A stretch of 14,754 nt of DNA from an uncultured Clostridia bacterium (GTDB taxonomy: Bacteria; Bacillota; Clostridia; Oscillospirales; Acutalibacteraceae). The notes under the pieces were generated by a model that saw nothing but the letters and a program-made list of their open reading frames with translations, had not been told where the DNA came from and made no database searches. Location of the stretch: NCBI GenBank assembly GCA_946409885.1, contig CAMJYF010000012.1:1-14754 (forward strand), in the 5' to 3' direction. Shown here piece by piece: positions 12,114 to 14,754 of the stretch; the first letter of the stretch is position 1, and every line of letters starts with the position of its first letter. The translations under genes were made by a program, and so were the position numbers.

Positions 12114-14754
12114 GACCGCTGCAGTTGACCATGGCCGCCTTCGGCCCCTACGCGGGCAAAACCGTGCTGCCGCTGGAGGAGCTGGGGGAAAACGGCCTGT
12201 ACCTGATCACCGGCGATACCGGCGCCGGCAAGACGACGATTTTTGACGCCATCACCTTCGCCCTGTACGGCGAAGCCAGCGGCGACCACCGGGAACCGGC
12301 CATGTTCCGCTCCAAATACGCCGCGCCGGAGACCCCCACGGAGGTGGCGCTGACCTTTTCCTACGCCGGAAAGATCTATACCGTTAAGCGCAACCCGAAA
12401 TATGAGCGGCCCAAGGCCCGGGGGGAGGGCTTTACCACCCAGGAGGCCGCCGCGGAGCTGACTTATCCGGACGGCCGCGTGCTGACAAAGCCGAAGGAGG
12501 TGGACGCCGCCGTGCGGGAGATCATGGGCGTGGACCGGAACCAGTTCATGCAGATCGCCATGATCGCCCAGGGGGATTTCCTCAAGCTGCTGCTGGCCTC
12601 CACGGAGGAGCGCAAGGCCATCTTCCGCCGCATCTTCAAAACGGAGCTGTTCCAGACCGTGCAGGAGCGGCTGAAGGCGGAAACCGCCGCGCTGGGGCGG
12701 CAGGCGGAACTGGCCCGCGGCAGCCTGGCCCAGTACGTCAGCGGCATAATGGCGGACGAAACGGACGTGCTGAGCATGGAGGCGGCCAAGGCGAGATCCG
12801 GCGGCCTGCTGACCGGGGAGACGCTGGAACTGCTGCGAAAGCTGATCGAACAGGACGAGGCCGCCGCGGCGCGGCTGAAGGATGAAAAAGAGGAACGGGG
12901 AAAGCGGCTGGAGACGGTCAACGGGATCCTCGGCAAAATCGAGGCCCGGGAAGAGGCGGAGGCCGCCGCCCTCCGGCTGCAAAACGAGCTGACCGGGGAG
13001 GAACAACGGCTGGCCGCCCTGCTGGAAACGCGGGAGGCCTGCCGGGCCCAGGCGCCGGAGGCCGAAGCCGCCGCCAAAGAGCGGGCGGCGCTGGAGGCGG
13101 AGCTGCCCCGCTACGACGCGCTGGCGGCGCTGATCGGGGAGATCGGCAAGGCGCTGGAAGAAACGGAACAAAAGCGCAGGGAGCGGGAGCGCACCCGGAC
13201 CCAATGCGAACAGGACGGCAAGGCGCTGGACGCACTGCGGGAGGAGCTGCAATCACTGGCGGACGCGGGCGAACAGAAGCAGAAGCTGGCCGCGGAAAAG
13301 GAAAAGGCGGACGACCGGAAGGACCGTCTGACCGCCCTGTCGGCGGGGCTGCAGGAGCACGCCTCCAAAACAAAGGCGCTGGCCCGGCTGCGGGCGGAAT
13401 ACCTGGCCGCTTCGGAGGAGAGCGCCCGCGCCACCGCCGTATATGAAGCCAAAAACCGGGCGTTTCTGGATGAGCAGGCCGGCATTCTGGCGGAGACGCT
13501 GGCGGAGGGACGGCCCTGCCCGGTGTGCGGCGCCACGGAACACCCCCGCCCCGCGCAGAAATCGGAAAACGCCCCCACCGAGGCGCAGCTGAAGCAGGCG
13601 AAGGCCGCCGCGGAACAGGCCCGCACCGCCGCGGAGGACAAAAGCGCCGCCTGCGCCGCCGCGAAAGCGGCGCTGGACGCGCTGCGGGGCGACCTGCTGG
13701 ACCGCCTCGCGGAGCTGGGGCTTTCCTGTGAGCCGGAGGACGCGCCGGAGGCTGTGGCCGCCGCCGCGCAGGCGCTGGAGGGGCAGATCGCCTCGCTGGC
13801 CGTCGCCATCCGGACGGAGGATAAGAAAATCGCCCGCAGGGCCCTGCTGGAAGCGGAGATCCCGAAAAAGGAACAGGCCCTTACCGGCCAAAAGGCCCTG
13901 CTGGAGGCGCTGGAAAAGACCGTGGCCGGGCTGGAGGCCGCCGTCGCCTCCAAAACGGAGCAGCGGGACAGGGACCGTCAGGCCCTGCGGTTCGACGGCA
14001 GAAGGGCGGCGGAAGGCCGGATCGGCGAACTGACCGCCCGGATCGGGCAGCTGCAGACCGCGTTAAAGCAGGCGGAGGAGGCCTGCGCCGCCTCGGACAA
14101 AAAGGCGGGCGAGCTGCGCGCCGCCATCCGGGAGCTGCGGGACCGGCGGGAAGAAGGCCCCGCCCCCGACAAGGAGGAGGCGCTGCAAAACCGGGCCGCC
14201 CTGCTGGCAGCGGAGCGGGCGGCGGAAGCAAAGGCGGAGGCGGTGAGCGTCCGGCTGGCCGCCAACCGGACGGCGCTGAAGAACATGGAGAAGACCGCCG
14301 GCGAGCTGGCGGCAGCGGAAGAAAAATACGCGTGGATGAAGGCCCTGTCCGATACCGCCAACGGAAGCCTGCGCGGCAAGGAAAAGATCATGCTGGAGAC
14401 CTATATCCAGACCGCCTACTTCGACCGGATCATCGCCCGGGCCAACACCCGGCTGATGGCCATGACCGACAGCCAGTACGAGCTGAAGCGCCGCCGGGGG
14501 GCGGATAACCTGATGAGCAAGAGCGGGCTGGACCTGGACGTGACGGACCACTACAACGGCACGGACCGCAGCGTGAAGACCCTGTCCGGCGGCGAGTCCT
14601 TCAAGGCGTCGCTGGCGCTGGCGCTGGGCCTTTCGGATGAAATCCAGTCCTCCGCGGGCGGCGTGCGGCTGGATACCATGTTCGTGGACGAGGGCTTCGG
14701 CTCGCTGGACGAGGAATCCCTCAACCAGGCCGTCAACGCCCTGGCGGGGCTGAC
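12110..14754 (+). CDS. sbcC: Exonuclease subunit SbcC (Rad50-like), 3' end outside window
   Basis: 881 codons are present and the reading frame is still open at the window edge. Residues 1-180 are the N-terminal ATPase half, with Walker A GDTGAGKTT (35-43) and the Q-loop MIAQGDFLKLLL. Two long coiled-coil arms, rich in Ala, Glu, Lys and Leu, flank the zinc hook CPVCG (470-474), through which two SbcC molecules join. The C-terminal ATPase half follows: signature LSGGESFKASLAL (from 825) and Walker B TMFVDEGFGSLD (Asp860, Glu861). Only the last few dozen residues, with the H-loop, are missing. It is the ATP-driven DNA-tethering partner of SbcD. The repetitive Ala/Glu-rich arms produce many false open frames on the other strand. 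Confidence 0.95.
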   Translation, partial: MRPLQLTMAAFGPYAGKTVLPLEELGENGLYLITGDTGAGKTTIFDAITFALYGEASGDHREPAMFRSKYAAPETPTEVALTFSYAGKIYTVKRNPKYERPKARGEGFTTQEAAAELTYPDGRVLTKPKEVDAAVREIMGVDRNQFMQIAMIAQGDFLKLLLASTEERKAIFRRIFKTELFQTVQERLKAETAALGRQAELARGSLAQYVSGIMADETDVLSMEAAKARSGGLLTGETLELLRKLIEQDEAAAARLKDEKEERGKRLETVNGILGKIEAREEAEAAALRLQNELTGEEQRLAALLETREACRAQAPEAEAAAKERAALEAELPRYDALAALIGEIGKALEETEQKRRERERTRTQCEQDGKALDALREELQSLADAGEQKQKLAAEKEKADDRKDRLTALSAGLQEHASKTKALARLRAEYLAASEESARATAVYEAKNRAFLDEQAGILAETLAEGRPCPVCGATEHPRPAQKSENAPTEAQLKQAKAAAEQARTAAEDKSAACAAAKAALDALRGDLLDRLAELGLSCEPEDAPEAVAAAAQALEGQIASLAVAIRTEDKKIARRALLEAEIPKKEQALTGQKALLEALEKTVAGLEAAVASKTEQRDRDRQALRFDGRRAAEGRIGELTARIGQLQTALKQAEEACAASDKKAGELRAAIRELRDRREEGPAPDKEEALQNRAALLAAERAAEAKAEAVSVRLAANRTALKNMEKTAGELAAAEEKYAWMKALSDTANGSLRGKEKIMLETYIQTAYFDRIIARANTRLMAMTDSQYELKRRRGADNLMSKSGLDLDVTDHYNGTDRSVKTLSGGESFKASLALALGLSDEIQSSAGGVRLDTMFVDEGFGSLDEESLNQAVNALAGL

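Noticed and set aside
12023..13953. Long minus-strand frames inside sbcC
   Set aside because: They mirror Ala/Glu-rich coiled-coil codons; the plus-strand SbcC reading has all expected motifs.

Overview
The window looks like a chromosomal segment of a GC-rich, Gram-positive, Clostridia-like (Oscillospiraceae-type) bacterium. The basis is lipoprotein anchoring of the solute receptor, canonical sigma-A promoters with 17-bp spacers, strong AGGAGG-type ribosome binding sites, U-tract terminators and the style of the metabolic genes. No rRNA, tRNA or phage genes were seen, so the species cannot be named.

Layout. Positions 1-437 hold a truncated YoeB-like toxin, a frameshifted gene remnant and a small four-cysteine protein. 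Position 463-1065 is a YihX-like HAD hydrolase. A gene-free stretch (1066-1823) is packed with stem-loops and a polypyrimidine tract. A Na/Pi cotransporter with a PhoU-like tail lies on the minus strand (1824-3608). Next comes a methionine-uptake locus (about 3989-7345): a promoter, a 30-codon leader peptide with Cys-Met-Cys-Met codons, an antiterminator/terminator pair, metQ, a second promoter with a small broken ORF, then metN-metI. Three copies of a repeat built from hairpins and AGTCGNN heptamers sit before metQ, between metQ and metN, and after metI. The Mg2+ transporter mgtE is on the minus strand (7624-9000), behind a leader whose terminator hairpin also buries the ribosome binding site. 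A phd-vapC toxin-antitoxin pair (9386-10026) sits directly upstream of metF, and the window ends in sbcD-sbcC, with sbcC cut off by the window edge.

Main points. (1) MetQ is circularly permuted: the segment that is normally C-terminal follows the lipobox, and the normally N-terminal segment ends the protein, with the junctions at natural domain boundaries. (2) The metQ leader has every part of a classical ribosome-mediated attenuator reading Cys/Met codons. The antiterminator stem (4095-4121 with 4149-4175) and the terminator (4166-4197) are mutually exclusive. (3) The mgtE leader has an analogous arrangement with a short peptide rich in Glu-Pro, suggestive of Mg2+-sensitive translation. (4) The heptamer elements form a coherent inverted-repeat family. 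metQNI and metF both serve methionine supply, but they are separated by mgtE and the toxin-antitoxin pair.
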